Assembly (NCBI GenBank): GCA_030248225.1 | Contig: JASANE010030260.1 | Coordinates: 1 to 64,000, forward strand | DNA length: 64,000 bases | Reading direction: 5' to 3' | DNA from: Trileptium ribeirensis | Taxonomy: Eukaryota > Nematoda > Enoplea > Enoplida > Thoracostomopsidae | Shown here: positions 1-12,600 of the stretch, in pieces | Position numbering within the stretch: position 1 is the stretch's first letter | How the letters are laid out: each line of letters starts with the position of its first letter | Notes under the pieces: generated by a model | The model's input: only the letters and a program-made list of their open reading frames with translations | What the model was told of the DNA's origin: nothing | Databases searched by the model: none | Translations under genes and position numbers: made by a program

Positions 1-167
1 GACCCATCTTAAATTTTTGGGGTTAGTTAACTGACATTTTTTCGGAGCGGCCCGAAACTCAGAATAGTAGCTCAACTTTTGGGGCTAGCGTCAGGGGTTC
101 CGTTCTTAATTTTCTCTTTCAATTGCTCCACGCATGCAAATGACTGCGTCCGTCCTGAGCGGATCGC

Positions 168-206
168 TCTCTCTCTCTCTCTCTCTATCTCTATCTCTCT
201 CTTTTC
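168..206. repeat. CT microsatellite
   Basis: A run of CT dinucleotides is interrupted twice by A (CTATCT). Confidence 0.95.
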
Positions 207-613
207 CCATTATTGGGTCTTTAAGGCGTGTGACCTGGAGTCATTCTTGTACTTCTCCTATACTTAGACTCGACTCTAGCTATGACTTCGAGAACGGGCG
301 CGGATGGAGCATGAGTCAAAAGAAGCTCCATTGTCCTCTGTAAAATCGATTGAAAATCATAACGTTTTTGATGCCAATTTGTGGCGGAATCCTAAACTGA
401 TCCAGGAAAATTATTACAGCCTTCTACCGTGTCGAAAACGGCCTGGAAGGCTGGGTTTTCTGAAACGACCTTACGGGGATTGATTTGCTGAAACGCTCAG
501 GGCTCAAACGCTCGAAATTTTGATGGGGGCCTAGCACGGATTCTCATAAGCTCAAACTATCCGCTGTCTCAGTGGTTGACTCCAGTTCAACACGCTGTTA
601 GCCTTTAATTCCG

Positions 614-690
614 CACCTAAATTCAAAACCTGACTCCGAGACCTAAACTCAAAACCTTGGTTTGAAACCTACATTCAAAACCTTACCCAA
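614..690. repeat. 26-bp tandem repeat, three units
   Basis: The unit ACCTAAxTTCAAAACCTxxx starts near 615, 641 and 667. It is a small degenerate minisatellite. Confidence 0.7.
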
Positions 691-1539
691 CCCGCGTGAT
701 TTCTATTCCCCATTCACATCACAAAAATTTTGAATCTTTTCGCCCCCGGGTCTAAGATAAAAATGGCGACCCGGCGAGCGGGGAACCAGTCGAGCTTTTG
801 AAATTTGTAGACAATTTTAGCGTGCTCTTTCTCAACAACGTTGGGACCGCACTTACGGGTGCGCCGGGGCATCCGTCGGACGCACCAGCACCCGCAAGGG
901 CGACCCCTGCTAGATAATTTTGAAACGTAGAAAACTCGCCAGGGGCAACTCCGTCCCGTTTCTACACGGTAGGAGACACCCCTGGCCACTGAAAAGAAAC
1001 CCAAAAACGCAAAGCAAACTCAAAAGCATTAAAAGAAAGGCGACAACCGCCAAATGAAACAAACAAAAAGACCGCCATCTTTGGCGGTGTCTCTCTCGAC
1101 TGGTCCCGACGCTGCGTCGAGCCCTTCTCTTTTATACTCCCCGCTACCCCCCTTTTTGTCTGCCCCAAATCCTCTCTCTCCATCATTCTGTTCTTTTACA
1201 GCTATATGTACATAACGAGAATTGCCAAGCTGACAAGCGATATAACAAGAAATTTTAAATTTTAAATTTTTGAAATAAACCCAATAAGCACATATATACA
1301 CAGATATAACTCAGTGCCACACTCGGGCTACAACTGCTAATGAAAACAACAACGAAGCAGCGCCACTGTAATGTCGTCAACAATTTTAGCTGGACAGTGG
1401 CCGAACAGTGCCAAAAGAGCAGAAACCTCGCGCTGGTCGGCGAGGCAAATTTCTAGCGGAGACATATGTGAGCGCTCAGGGCGCTGTAATTTAATCACGT
1501 TTTAAGCACCTTTTTGATGATTACGGATCAACGGAAAAC

Positions 1540-1590
1540 AGTAGGCGGCCGGGGGCGGGACCAGGTTCATGCCCTGGCTGGTCGCCTACT
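1540..1590. other. GC-rich hairpin
   Basis: Outer stem AGTAGGCG (1540-1547) pairs perfectly with CGCCTACT (1583-1590), and inner stem CCAGG (1561-1565) with CCTGG (1573-1577). It could be a foldback element remnant or a structured RNA. No further evidence separates these. Confidence 0.5.
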
Positions 1591-2482
1591 GATGAAAATG
1601 TTAAATTTAATGTGTCTCCTATAGGTGGCCTGTTAGAGGCCATTTTCTGAGCTAAAGATAGAAAATTTTGGTGTCTCGGGAGGGTTATCAAGGTCCTGCT
1701 CGGACCGGTTGAGTTGGGTGGCCCCGGTTTTCGACTAGATAGCTAGGGTAAGACCCTCTGAGGGTGCTGAGCTTGAGAAATTGGGGAGTTTTGGTTATTT
1801 TGGTTGAGATTTAGGTCGTTGAAAATTTAGCGTTTAAACGCCTATTCAGGGGTCCCTAAGTACCTACCGGTAGGGGCCAAGTTGGCCCGGATCCGAAATT
1901 TGAAGCCCTGGGGAACCCCTGTTTGTGAGGTGATAAGCCTACCTAGCCTAAAGTGTCAGGAACTATAAAAATTTTCGCTTTTAAGCGGACCCTACAAAAT
2001 TAACGTTTAGACGGGTTCTATTGTTTTCCTTTCCTGCAAATTTGATTTGTCCCTTCATTCCATGACTCGATTAAGCCAAAACTGCATGCCAGGGCAGGCC
2101 ATCGAAATCCGAAATGTGACAAAAATCTCCCTTTTTTGGATTTTGGCTGTGACTTCCTCGTAACACCCCGACCTGCCCGGACACGCAGTACACAGTAACA
2201 TTCATAGTGCATACATATCCGTACCAATAATATAGTAGTTATCATGTAATTGTGGACGCGCACCGGGATTGACCTTAGGGCACCTAACCGGCGATGCTAA
2301 AAGTGAAATCGCAGAAATCTCTTTCCCATGTCCCCGGCCATCCGACTGCGCAACCACTTTATCCATCATACATAATCAATACATATAACATCATTAAATT
2401 AGTTAAGGGTCGACCGGATACCACTACTCGAGAGTCCGAAGATTCCATTGTGGTGCCAAAATCACCCCGTGCACCTCGGGCG

Positions 2483-2589
2483 GGTGGAGCGTGACGATAC
2501 AATACATTATCCATGACATATTATGACATATTTTATTTTTATAACAACAATTAATGGTACACAGCATAATACTCCGGTCACGCTCCACC
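2483..2589. repeat. Short inverted repeat around an AT-rich loop
   Basis: GGTGGAGCGTGAC at 2483-2495 is the exact complement of GTCACGCTCCACC at 2577-2589. More distal sequence (CCGGATACC near 2413 and GGTATCCGATCG near 2590) is also partly inverted. It is probably a small foldback element. Confidence 0.6.
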
Positions 2590-3379
2590 GGTATCCGATC
2601 GCCCGTCGCATGACGTTTTCCCGTATTTTGACCTAAATTTAGATATTTTCTCCTTCTTATATATCCTGTTAAAATCCCCAAAATTTCGGGCTGTTACACA
2701 ATTCCCTAATTTCGTTTCATTCGATTCTGACATTGCCTAAATGTTATCAAATTACCGGAAGTTGGGAATTTTGATTTTATGAAAATTCCGGAATTTAGGA
2801 AGTTATCAGGGTTACCTTGGCCGCAATTAGCATGTTTGGCCGACAATGCGTAAGCACGTAAGTTGAATGATCGAACTATGCCAAGCCGCCAAGGTCAATC
2901 AACACACTAAAACGGTCGTCGGTACAATCATCAATATTTCGAGCAATCCACATCGGCATCGTGGGTCCACAGAACATTCAACATGTCTGATTCCATTTTA
3001 TGGAATCCATTGTATGACAGGATGCCAAAACAATGTCACAGCCTCAGAGTTGTGACAAAACTGCCGCAGCAGCTAAATAGTGAAAATAATTCAGCGCACA
3101 TAGATAAAAGTTTTAGTTGGTTAAGGACCTGGATAGAATAAGAAGTTCAAGATTATTGTTTATATGCAATTTGTACATCCATGGTGTATAAAATTTGGTC
3201 AGAAAACAGTTCGGACAGTTGATTACTTATTTTATTGCACTTCTTACTCAAAATAGAAGCCCATAAATAGGAGTCACTTGAATTAAAAGATAATACACAT
3301 CGTTGATTTTTCGAAAAATTAAAATTAATACAAAATTTGTTATCCGTGGTTTAGGAATAAAATCGAGGCGTTCTTAGGG

Positions 3380-3960
3380 AACCATTTTAGGGACGGGCAC
3401 GCCATGCCTTCGTTAAAACGTCCCATCTTACCGTTAGCACTGCTTAGTGCGGGCAAAGAGGTTCAGGGCGCGGCAGTCCTAACTTTCAGGCTAAGCATAT
3501 AAAAAACGGCACAGCATACATTCTACTTCCGCGCCTAAAGGTTACAATGGCTAAGGATCCTATTTCAAACATATTAGTACAGCCGTTTATAGCGTCAACA
3601 CCGATTATACTTCTAGACTCGGTAAAACGTTATTTTGCCGCCGACCGGGACACTGCAAATGAAGTACATCATGTCAACAGCAACAAATTTATGTTCTAGC
3701 CGTACAACGAAGCCCATGTTTAATTTGAACATAGCGATAGACTTTCATGCCCCAAGTTATCGTGAGGGTCGTCACACTAAAGCTGTTTAAAAAAGAACAG
3801 ATTTGGGGGCGGTAGCCCTCGACTTAAGCTCACTGTATGTCCGATATGAGGATCTTAGCTTAAGCTATTACCTTAACTAAGACTTTGTATATTGAGAACG
3901 CCGTGACCTGTTTTATTTATGCCGCTCAAGGTTACTTTGGCTACGATTTTTAAAACATGA
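3380..3960. repeat. Dispersed repeat family B, copy 1
   Basis: It shares with 9390-9665 the blocks AAAAAAGAACAG, a G-run/GGGGGC-AGCCC palindrome-like piece, 'TATATxGAAAACGGCxxAxCATxCAT' and 'TTCCGCxCxTAAAGGTTAC'. There are two offset partial units (3380-3545 and 3770-3955). Confidence 0.55.
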
Positions 3961-5959
3961 GAGTTGGCCCACTGATGAAAATCATAACCTTACGTACTTA
4001 ACAGGTTTGAATCAATGCATATTCCAACACATTACTTTGGTTAATATTTACGATGTTTTCTCACGAACTAATCAAATCCGGTTTTAAAATCTCGAGCAAA
4101 TCCAGACCCAATATTTTACTTCAGACAGTATACGACAAAACAAACCTTAATTATACGTGTTAATGAAACAAAAGGTAAATGTCGTGAGCAAAAATTAAAA
4201 AATATATCGACGGATTACAAACAATCGCTCTTATACAATTCAGATAAACCCAGACTGACCGAAAAAAAACGTTAACGAACTGAACATGACTTAGTGTTAC
4301 CAAGAGTGCATTGGTAACTCTTGGTGTTACTCATTGAAATTTACGTAAACTGCAAATATGATGTAAGGATACACACAGATTTCTTTTCCGCGGTATCACT
4401 AAAACAAGTTATTGAACTTGTGTGTAAATATGTAATTAATTCTTGTAGATATTTCTGCCTTTTATTAATAATCATATATAGGACTGCATTTAAAGTTTTC
4501 TGCAAAACACACACGCACACGTCTATTTCACGTTTGTGCGCACTGTTAAGGCCAAATGTAATATTCACAAAATAATTATCCTAATCCTTATCCTAATTTT
4601 CACTATATAATTATCCAGGTCCTAATTAAAGTATATGTATAATTTCATCAAACTAAGGTATTGGCCCTGGCGTTTTATCAAGGTCGCAATCCCTGGTGAC
4701 CTCCGCCAAGGGAAACTGCTCTTACCACTATAAAAGTAACCAAAATTTCAATCCTCGAAAACTAATTAAAGAATTTTCAGTTTAGCTAGGTTTAGATTTA
4801 CTCTCAAACAAGAGTGTAGTCCTTCGAGGTTTCGAAATTATCTTAGGTTACAAATGAGTATCTCATGTACCAAGAAAGTGACGCGCACTTAGCCTTTTAT
4901 TACCAAAAACAAATCATTCGTTCAATATGTACTATTCTAAATAGTAAACAACCACAAACCATCACAGTTTTCATAAAATACCAGAAACTAGAAAATCACC
5001 ATGTAATAAATACCATCAATTTACATACTAAGCACTTCGGTCAGCGCATTCCAGCTACCGTGAAATTTAACTTTACCATTGCTAAAGAACAAAAACCTTG
5101 CATATGACACCAGCTATGTAATAAGCATATTTACTAGATATAACTGAGGAAGGCAGGGTGGGCGTTCATTTTGACAGACGGCGTCATACCTTCAACTCAG
5201 CAGTTAGCTAAAAGTCGTAAAAGGCACAACTAGGGATCTATGTCTCCGCTGCAAAATATTATAATTATAGACTCCCTCTTTTCTGTAAAGCTGTAGGTTT
5301 GGCAAAAAATAAAGCATTTACATGAATTTAGTGCACTAAAGGCCCAACGGCACTTGGGAATTCAAATGAAAAGAACTCAAAACGAAAATAAATCACACGA
5401 GTGATGTACCGGCGGAAATTTAGCTTGTTTAATTAACGGAATGTTAATCGAAATTGTCAGAGGCATGCCTGTTGCAGAAGGCTGACCTGCAGCAGCTTGT
5501 AAGATTGATTTGCGCCTACCCCCGCCGTACCCGAAAACCGTCATATTTTTTGGAAAACCCATGCATTCGAACATATTAATACAACTATAGATAGATAGAT
5601 GTGTGATAAGTTATTGTATAATAGCCTGACTAGGCCAGAAAGCACGTCTTCTAACCTAACCCAAGTCCAACCCGAGAATTCTGGATACGCTTCAACTGCG
5701 TCCGTCCTCAACATCTAATGTTTCGTAAGTCCTTTAAAGCTGTACAGTCCATTAGCAAATGCTTCGCAGTCCATGACGCGATTCCAGTGTGTACATATGT
5801 TATTGTCTGATAAATCCATGTAAGTGGAAATTAAAAGACTCATGTCCTGTTATAAATTGTATGGCAATTCTCATGCGATCTTTATTCAGCTTCCAGAGGA
5901 ATTTTGATCAAAGTTTATCAGATTTATCAAAAAACCGTGGTCTTTATAGTCAGAGCTCT
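3961..5959. other. Intergenic DNA without recognised features
   Basis: It is AT-rich, with no credible exon, RNA gene or mobile-element terminus seen. A CCTAACC run near 5652 is noted only as background. Confidence 0.5.
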
Positions 5960-7050
5960 GAACCCATCTTCGTTTATGTTCTATAAAAAACCTTCGCTCC
6001 AGCCACGTTTTGAGTACAAACACTCATAGCAACATAAAGGTTTATATGCCAATGTCTGAGCATTAGACCCGTGCCTGGCTAGCTCAATTGCTATTTCATT
6101 ACCTTCAACTCCGGCTCCGCTTGAAAGACAGCAGTCAAACTGATTAAAAGGGAAAATAAACCTTACTTTGCCTGGTATATAAATGTCTGCCCCACAACGC
6201 CTGTTCTCATTATCGATGGCCGAGTCATCTGTATAACGAAGCAAATGTAAATCGACTTGCTTAATCTCACTCCAATCCTTACAACTTCAATTCTGATTGT
6301 GTCTTATAAGCCAAATAATTTCGCAAGGAAGATTCAATAATCCCCAATGTCCTTAACTAGCATTTGCACGTGAGCCTAATGCATGATTACCTCGACAAAG
6401 ATCTAAATTTTACATTTCACTGCGCCAGTGATCATACGACAAGCCAAAGCCTGAACCGTTTCTAGCATTTTACGACAAGTAACAAATTCAATCCTATTCC
6501 TCCAAAACACTACTCCATAAAGTAGTGTTGGAAGGACGACTATTATGCAAATAAAATAGATAGCTTGACGGCGTAGCCCCCAATTGCTTCCGACAAATCT
6601 CTTTACAGCAAAGAGAATTCTAAAGTCCTTAAGCTGTGATTCTTCAACTTAAGTCTTCCACGTTAGACATTTATCTATAGACCAAGAATTAACTTTGTAG
6701 TCCAATTGAATAATTTCGCCCCAATAAATAATATCCGTTAGACCATCCAGCACTCTTGTCTTTGTAAAAAACACCTTGCACTTTCCTCCATTAACAGAAA
6801 ACCTTCTAGCACAACACCACGCATGAAGTGCGTTAAGAGAACGTTGAAGCCTATTACAAGTGGTCCTAAGGCATATAGAACATGTTAAAAGGACAAGAAC
6901 ACTAGAATAGCCTTCACACAAAACCCGGTTATCATTAAGTCTGGGAATGTTATTTACTCCCAGACACAATAGCATAGGAAAAACTACTCCTCCCCGGGGA
7001 ATCCCGTTGTAATCATGACTGCCTGCCTGGCCTGTCCCTTTTCAGCTATA
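5960..7050 (-). pseudogene. Broken non-LTR retrotransposon, RT and RNase H
   Basis: On the minus strand, 7010-6649 encodes the second half of a reverse transcriptase. It has a GIPRGGVVFP block (the family's GxPQGSxLSP), then LQRSLNALHAWCCARRFSVN and a GGKCKV block typical of the post-catalytic region. Further downstream on the same strand, 6244-5981 encodes RNase H pieces: YTDDSAIDNENRRCGA (family YTDGS) and GVEGNEIAIELARHGS (family GVEGNExADxLAR). RT before RNase H in one polypeptide is typical of the I/LOA/R1 group. Frameshifts, stops and loss of the 5' two-thirds show that it is dead. Confidence 0.8.
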
Positions 7051-9389
7051 GTTGGGGTGGATAGTTCAATCTGGATCCGGGTTGGCAATGGTAAGCAAAA
7101 AATCTTTCTTCAGGCTCCCAATTTGTTCCTAATTTTCTCTAAAATTTTTATTATGTTTGCTTGTAATCCTTAAATTTTCTGTAAACATAGCTTAGGGGTA
7201 TTATACGTATATTTCCCTTAAGTTGTATGTTTTATATATAACGACAATGCTACTGACTTCTACAACACCAAATAAGTCGTTAACTTGTATGCATTATCAC
7301 ACATTTATTCAAAGAGTAAACGAAGTATTTAACCCGCTAAACCAAAACAATCGATATTTACAGATCGCAACACCACATGCAGTATAGCTTTCATCACAAC
7401 TATAATAGCAATTCACTTTTAAAAGTCAGTACCGACACAAACCTGATTGTCATAAAGGTTAGCCTATTTTTTCACCTATACGATAAGGAAATACTAGCTT
7501 GCAGTTAACGCCGGCAAAGCTCCTTTGCAGCTCCAAACAACTTTGTAATATGCACGAAAGTGGTCAGGGATATTTAACAATATAACCTATAGTAATAACA
7601 CCAGAGTACGTTCACGCGGCATCAGTGTCAAGTCATAAATGGTTCTAAGAAAATTTCCACAATGGTGCTTTTGCACAATTTTTTTGCAAATATCGCAAAT
7701 ACTAATTTCTAACATAGTGCAAATAGCAATTCACAGCACTGCTAAAATATCCTCTGAGCACAATTATAAGTTCACCACTCATCACATTTAAACAACGGAA
7801 CTACAACCATAAAAGTAATTAAATAAATCAAATAATTTCGAAACAATATTCTAACTTACACTGTGTTTCGTTAGGCGCACGCAAACAAGTTTAAGGTTCT
7901 AGACTTTTAATGTAAAAAGTATGAAATGTCTGTGCGCAATGATTAAAATGTTTGTGTAAAAGCTAAATCAACTTCAAATTCGAATTTAAATTTGCGCAAT
8001 GTTTCCATTCCCTTCACATATAAACTAGAGTTTAAGATTTTAAAGTAAAAATGCGTGAAATACGGTGTTTCACTTGGAATAAAAAGGATTTAATTTTCCA
8101 TTTTTAAATTTAAAAATGTGTGAAATATCTGTAATACCAAAAACTTCCGGGTTGCGCCAGGTGGCTGTTATGTAGCTTCGAATAAAACCCCAAAATATTT
8201 AGTCAGGTTTGATTAAACGATAAGTAAAGCGGTAATTTAGTTTAAACAAACTACAACTGATGATCCTGGGGTTGGCTATACTATAAAATTCAAAACTCAT
8301 ATTTTAGTATCGATTAGTTCAGCCACATTATCTCATCTTTTAAACTATAAACGACAATTCCAATATTGCTCTACGGCAATAATATATTATTACAATCGCA
8401 AAATGAGAGTAGGATATCGCTAAGCTTAATTGTAAATCCCTCATCGATAAAAATTTACCGTCTGCGCTTGGTGATCTTTTAAGCGCCGACCAGACTCATT
8501 TATTTTTCGCTTTAAGCACATAACGCTGCCAAAGCTTAATCTTCAAAAATTCTGTAGTTTTTTCTCCTGAAACGTCAAATTCCGACTTTCGAAATATGCA
8601 ACGATAGACAGTCGTCATATTAATTTATGACACACAAACATAAACATACAAACATGTAATAAGCTGAAACTCATTGCAACGAAAGCTGAAAAAGCCTTAA
8701 TTTTTTTCCACATTTAGAAATAACCGTAAGTGTAATTTTTAATACATCATATTTAGAGCTTATAAATACCATCGATACACACACTTTCGCAAATGTTATA
8801 GATACATAACTAATACAAAATGAAGTTACCGCAGCTGAATCAGAAAGCTCGACGACGCTGGAATCTCAGCCATGTGTGATGAAACACTTCTTATTCTGAT
8901 CAAGAACGTCAATACCAACCAAAGACTGCAACGTTTCCAAATGATTTTGGAAATTTGAACACAAAATTTGAGAATGGAAACAATATATCCTTTGGGTCAA
9001 TAATTTTCGGGGCAGTCGTAGCAACGGCACAAGTGTTCGTCTACATAAACGGTCTGTGCCGGTGGTCTTGCAAAAGGTTTTATGAGCTGTCCCAACACTC
9101 TAGATATGTAATTTTTCATCGCTATAAAAGAGGGCAGTCGTAAAACTATGGTTTCGCTGTAAAGTTAGACCATAGCCTAAATAATCCTAAAGGCGCACCT
9201 CGAGCCACATCGTTCCAAAGCACCCTCGGTGTTTAAAATACTATTAGACTTCATCGCTGGCATGTTGATTGCTAACACTGTGCTGATCGAGAAAGTACAA
9301 GTTGGTGCTATATCAATAATTATTATGACTGGTAAGGTGAGTAGGGATAGCATGCATGTCAAGAAAAAAGAGACGGAAAAACCTACCTA
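7051..9389. other. Intergenic DNA without recognised features
   Basis: It is AT-rich. A CTATAAAAG sequence at 9122 resembles a TATA box but has no gene attached. A 62-codon frame at 8955-9143 has no family signature. Confidence 0.5.
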
Positions 9390-9665
9390 ATACGTTGGGC
9401 GGGCACACCATACTTAAGTCAAAGCAGTTAAATATTCGCTGAGCATTAAGTTTTCGGCCCATGTCACCTTTAGGGGCCGGACGTTATAACGTTAGAAAAA
9501 AGAACAGCTTAGAGCGGGGTGTTCGGGGGCTAAAGCCCCCCATGTACTTAGGCTTAGAACATGACTCATATAGGGACCTTAACTTAGGCTAACGCAAAGG
9601 CTTAGTATATCGAAAACGGCATAACATGCATTTCACTTCGGCCCATAAACGTTACATTGACCAAG
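9390..9665. repeat. Dispersed repeat family B, copy 2
   Basis: It is related to 3380-3960. It contains the hairpin GGGGGCTAAAGCCCCC (9526-9541) and the 'AAAACGGCATAACATGCATT' block. I see no coding frame. Confidence 0.55.
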
Positions 9666-12600
9666 TTTTCCATACGTCCTCACTTCTTTAAGGAATCAAC
9701 TGAAATAAGAAACACTAAAACAAAAGTTGATGTCTCTTTCTGCCGTCGCAGCAGAGCAGCTACGACTATGACGATTACTAATAGATCGGCACTTTCCTAG
9801 TAATCGCTGCCAAAAGTTTAACCAATTATATGTCGACAGTAGTACAGCAGTAAAAAAACTGGAAACCTCTATGGCTAAAAACGTAATTTGTGAGGCCGGT
9901 CTAACTAAGTACAAGTGCAATCTAGCTACACGCTTCGCCTGTAACCTATATTTCTTACTAAGAAATCGCTAATACTAATGGTTAGGAAAGCTTTTATAAA
10001 TATGCAAGGTCAACCGAGAAAAACATTTACGAAACGACAACTACCCTACCACACTCTACCACAGCAACAACACGCGATAATCATGAAATATATTCATGCA
10101 AGAAACTATAATCGCGGTAGTGCAGGACTAAAAAGAAGCTCTAGTAAAACAAACATAGCAATCGGAAAAATCGAAAGTTCGCAAAAAACCACAAAAACAA
10201 AGAAAGAGAGGCAAACCACATTTAGTGATCGAATAATTACAATTTAAAGCCAATATTGCGCGCAGCAACATCTCATTTAACATGACACAAACCGTAATAA
10301 AACAGACCAACATAAAAACGATATATTTTCCAAAATATATACATATATAATACGGCTATCGCACAACCTAATTCACACAAAAACGATATATACAAACCGT
10401 GAATACCTCATATGTTTATTGAATAAGCTGGAAGACCCAAAACTGATTCATCGTTATACCTTAGGCTTGCTAAAGCAACTGTAGTTGAAACAAAACAAGC
10501 GTTGCTAGCAAACTTTTTCAAATGGCGAGTAATTGCGCGAAAATCTTACCGTGTGTTGCATACATAATTTTTCACAAAATTGATGGACATTCGCCATATT
10601 TTATTCCAACGTAATGGAATGTAACAGGACACATGGCTTTGTGTTTACGGCATTTTAATGATTTTCCGTGCTGCATTTAAATGATTTCCCGTCGAAATAA
10701 GCACAAAACCGAGATAAATTAGAATGTTCTTAATTTTGCAGATTCTGGGTCCACCAAAACCTTAGGTCACAACTCCTGCCAAAAACATCAGCTTGAACAC
10801 TGGCACCTTCGACGCAGAATCCTTTCATCAAAGGCGACAACTCTGCTGCTGTCCATTTTTATCAAAGTATCGTTTTCGAGTTATAAGCCAAAATTTAAAA
10901 ATATGCCAAAAAGTACAATTTTCAAAAATTTGACAAAGCGAGTTTTGTGTTACTTGAGGGTGAACTATGAGCGTATGGAGTTACTTAATCCGTTGCACGC
11001 CTCGGTTTCACTATTTTAAAGTTAGCTGAATACATCGCATGTCGTGACCCACACGGGATGCTGCAAGTATCAAAAATATATACTAAATTTTGGGACCCAA
11101 AAGTCCTATTTTATCACCTTTTAGTTTTGTTGCACGCAGAAGGCCAAAATGTCTATCGGTGTTCGGGCTTGCGGAGTACGATAAAATTCATTGTATTTGT
11201 GTAGTACATAACAAAAGCATGCTCTGTTTAGAACGAACTATACAAGTACAATTATTTTTGTATTCCGCAACCACGAACAAAGCATGCTGTAGTTGTTTAT
11301 TACCCGCGAATAAATGACGGATCAATTTTAAACTTTTCATAAAAGTTGTATATAATTTATGTATATTTAACACTTCCGTCGTTCTGAACGTCAAAGTGGC
11401 CCATAATGTTAATATGCGCTGAATATATTCGTAGCGTTGATGTAACGCGATGTGTAGTATTGTTATTCTGATACTTTAAAAAGGGCCCCCGAAGGTGAAT
11501 TTGGAACCGTTCAATGTTCATTGAACGCAGAGTCGTCAGTTTCCCTCTTCGCGCGAGCAATTGCTTTAAAATTTTATTAACTACATTATCTGTACATCAC
11601 AACAATTGTAAACACTTAACAAGAGAGTTTTTTTCTATACAAATTAGCTGCTACAGCGTTCGCGACATACCAAAACAGGGATGCAGTTAGAAATGAGTGC
11701 TCGCACCATTTCAGTTTTCGAACAAGTCAAGCCTATCAAGTAGCTCAAAATTTTTCCGTAGCCGTCCGCTCCCAGCATTTGTGTAGCGTACTGCGTCCCG
11801 GTTCCAAAATTACAGCTACCATTATTGTAGTCAAGGAATAATCGCGTTTAAAACCAATGCAAGCTATTGAACTAAAAGTACCTTAGCTTAAATCGCTCGG
11901 TGGCTCATTGCATTAAAAAACTGAAATATACCTATGCGTCCACCAGGCATGTATATATAACATATAATTTAAATAAGTACAACCGAAACTTGAGATTATT
12001 ACCATAAATGTTGGACCATCGTGTAATACAGGAGTTGATAATTCAATAAGACAACAATATTATTCAGGTACTATATACGTATATAATAATTATATACTAT
12101 GACAAAAGTGAATATAACAAGAACACTTTGGACACTGTTATTATTGCTATAATATTTTATAAGTACAAGTCACGTGTCACTTATTAAAATTACATATCAT
12201 AGCTGTCAAAGGTTAGACGGTTTAGACCAAGTTTTCTTTCAAATATCAAACTTTTTAGAAACTCACAATTTTTCCGAATTTCACAGAAAAATATAGTTTT
12301 TATATTTTCGTGAGCTGCAAAAACAGCTTTAACGCGCCATGTGAAGCTTTTTGCTCAAAGTTTGAAGGAATCTTTTTGTATTTTTAGTGAATTTAAACGT
12401 GTGAACAATGTTCAAATTTTTTCTAGCATACCGCTTTAGCCAATCAAGGCAAAGTAATAGAACTCGAAAATTTCTGAGCTCAAATTATTAAGAAGGGTTG
12501 TTTGCCATATTTTCTGCCACAAATTACATTCAAATTTTGATTTTGAGCAAAAAGTTTGAAGTGTGAACGCACCTTTATAATGACATGTATATCAAGAATA

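Larger units (their letters stand above)
1..2700. other. Repeat-rich, GC-mixed intergenic block
   Basis: It is relatively GC-rich compared with what follows, with a microsatellite, a 26-bp repeat, a hairpin and a short inverted repeat. Frames on both strands are short and lack recognisable domains. No gene is supported. Confidence 0.5.

Noticed and set aside
1588..1600. Hammerhead ribozyme core (CTGATGA)
   Set aside because: No GAAA core at the right distance and no supporting stems.
5648..5664. Telomere-like CTAACCTAACC run
   Set aside because: Only two or three units, also seen near 28863; too short to be an interstitial telomere array.
8955..9143. Small gene with a TATA-like CTATAAAAG nearby
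   Set aside because: The TATA-like motif lies at the end of the frame, not upstream, and the product has no recognisable features.
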